64,000 bases of DNA from Thalassobacterium sedimentorum (lineage in GTDB: Bacteria; Verrucomicrobiota; Verrucomicrobiia; Opitutales; Coraliomargaritaceae). The notes under the pieces were generated by a model, which was given only the letters and a program-made list of their open reading frames with translations, ran no database searches and was not told where the DNA came from. How positions within the stretch are numbered: position 1 is the first letter of the stretch; each line of letters begins with the position of its first letter. The position numbers and the translations under genes were made by a program. The DNA lies in contig NZ_JARXIC010000016.1 in the NCBI RefSeq assembly GCF_031127905.1, positions 39,091-103,090 of the forward strand. The letters run 5' to 3'. This document shows, piece after piece, positions 63,798-64,000 of the stretch.

Positions 63798-63846
63798 CGA
63801 AACTAAGTTTCGGGGGCGAGCGGCATCTCCCCGGTTCTGAGAACCG
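63798..63846 (+). repeat. Two triloop hairpins around a GCATCTCC word
   Basis: CGAAAC-TAA-GTTTCG (63798-63812) and CGGTTC-TGA-GAACCG (63832-63846), 6-bp perfect stems closed by C-G. Between them, the reverse complement reads GGGGAGATGC, sharing GGAGATG with the spacers of both tRNA-linked arrays. Confidence 0.65.
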
Positions 63847-63889
63847 AAGCTACCAAAAATATTAACCCAACGAAGATTAATTCTCTCGT

Positions 63890-63908
63890 AGGGGCGCGAC
63901 TTGTCACA
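63890..63908. repeat. Dispersed 19-bp repeat, copy 2
   Basis: AGGGGCGCGACTTGTCACA, identical to 5252-5270, in a gene-free stretch 311 bp after metH. Confidence 0.7.
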
Positions 63909-64000
63909 ATGCCATTGCATAATTCAAAGTGCCCTTTCTAAGACCGTAATTAGAACTGGTTCTCTGGATTCGCTTCTTATCCTGACTTTGGGCCAATGGC

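Larger units (their letters stand above)
63580..64000. other. Repeat-rich, gene-free right end
   Basis: No gene supported; an 84-codon frame (63611-63865) consists of repeats. The stretch holds the hairpin at metH, a purine-rich run of GTGG/GAAGTG words (63601-63632), a copy of the GGGTTGGCTC-type repeat, two GTGACAAG-type repeats and two triloop hairpins (63798-63812, 63832-63846). Confidence 0.65.

Noticed and set aside
63611..63865. 84-codon plus-strand frame at the right end
   Set aside because: Built from purine-rich words and REP-like units; no ribosome site or family.

Overview
The window looks like chromosome of a Gram-negative member of the Verrucomicrobiota, most likely class Opitutae (Coraliomargarita/Puniceicoccales-like). 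This is an inference from gene content: a PEP-CTERM protein, a prepilin-like protein with an H-X9-D(N) tail, an LpxC-FabZ fusion, LpxA and an LpxR-like protein (lipid A), SufU, a MetH with all four modules and a Rho with a long basic N-terminal extension. Most of the window is housekeeping sequence. There is no rRNA, CRISPR array, prophage or intact insertion sequence. Two tRNA genes are present.

Layout. 1-4.3 kb: end of a catabolic-looking locus (partial FAD oxidoreductase, divergent LacI regulator, secreted sialidase-like protein, prepilin-like protein). 4.3-14.1 kb: a gene remnant, sufU, a YyaL-type thioredoxin-fold protein, mutL joined to an amidase-like gene, a LOG protein, kdsD, a small lipoprotein and a yebC-type regulator. 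14.4-21.0 kb: PEP-CTERM protein, the yidC-yidD-rnpA-rpmH block (without dnaA), an unlinked gspF/pilC-like gene, a YhcC-type radical SAM protein and tRNA-Ile2(CAU) with duplicated 3' flank. 21.4-29.0 kb: a membrane protein, asd, an L,D-transpeptidase with a YkgJ-type gene, a PepSY membrane protein with an AraC regulator, a beta-CASP nuclease-like protein and lpd. 29.2-37.9 kb: one long minus-strand run coaE-rho-pilB-like-pilT-pilB-like-pilC-like that ends in a strong terminator. 38-51 kb: comM-like gene, tRNA-Ser(UGA) with a hairpin array, dGTPase, PfkB kinase, tmk, MalY-type lyase, GH13 enzyme, lpxA, lpxC-fabZ and a HAD phosphatase. 51.4-59.6 kb: DUF502 protein, recO, hemH, a PIN toxin-antitoxin pair, ccsA-like gene, hemA, NhaC-type antiporter and LpxR-like protein. 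59.7-63.6 kb: metH, then a gene-free block rich in short repeats.

The most unusual signals are small. (i) Downstream of both tRNA genes the tRNA 3' end is copied again 145-150 bp away, and the space between holds a series of mini-hairpins closed as C-GNA-G, the loop class known for extraordinarily stable DNA mini-hairpins. (ii) MutL has lost the residues of its C-terminal endonuclease, and the gene 3 bp behind it is an amidase-signature protein that has lost all three catalytic residues. (iii) REP-like short repeats with cores GTGACAAG and GGGTTGGCTC recur between genes. (iv) HemA lacks the C-terminal dimerisation domain. (v) Starts of asd and the L,D-transpeptidase overlap head to head on a palindromic ATGCCAT. 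Start codons were often chosen inside longer open frames using family conservation, because clear Shine-Dalgarno sequences are rare.
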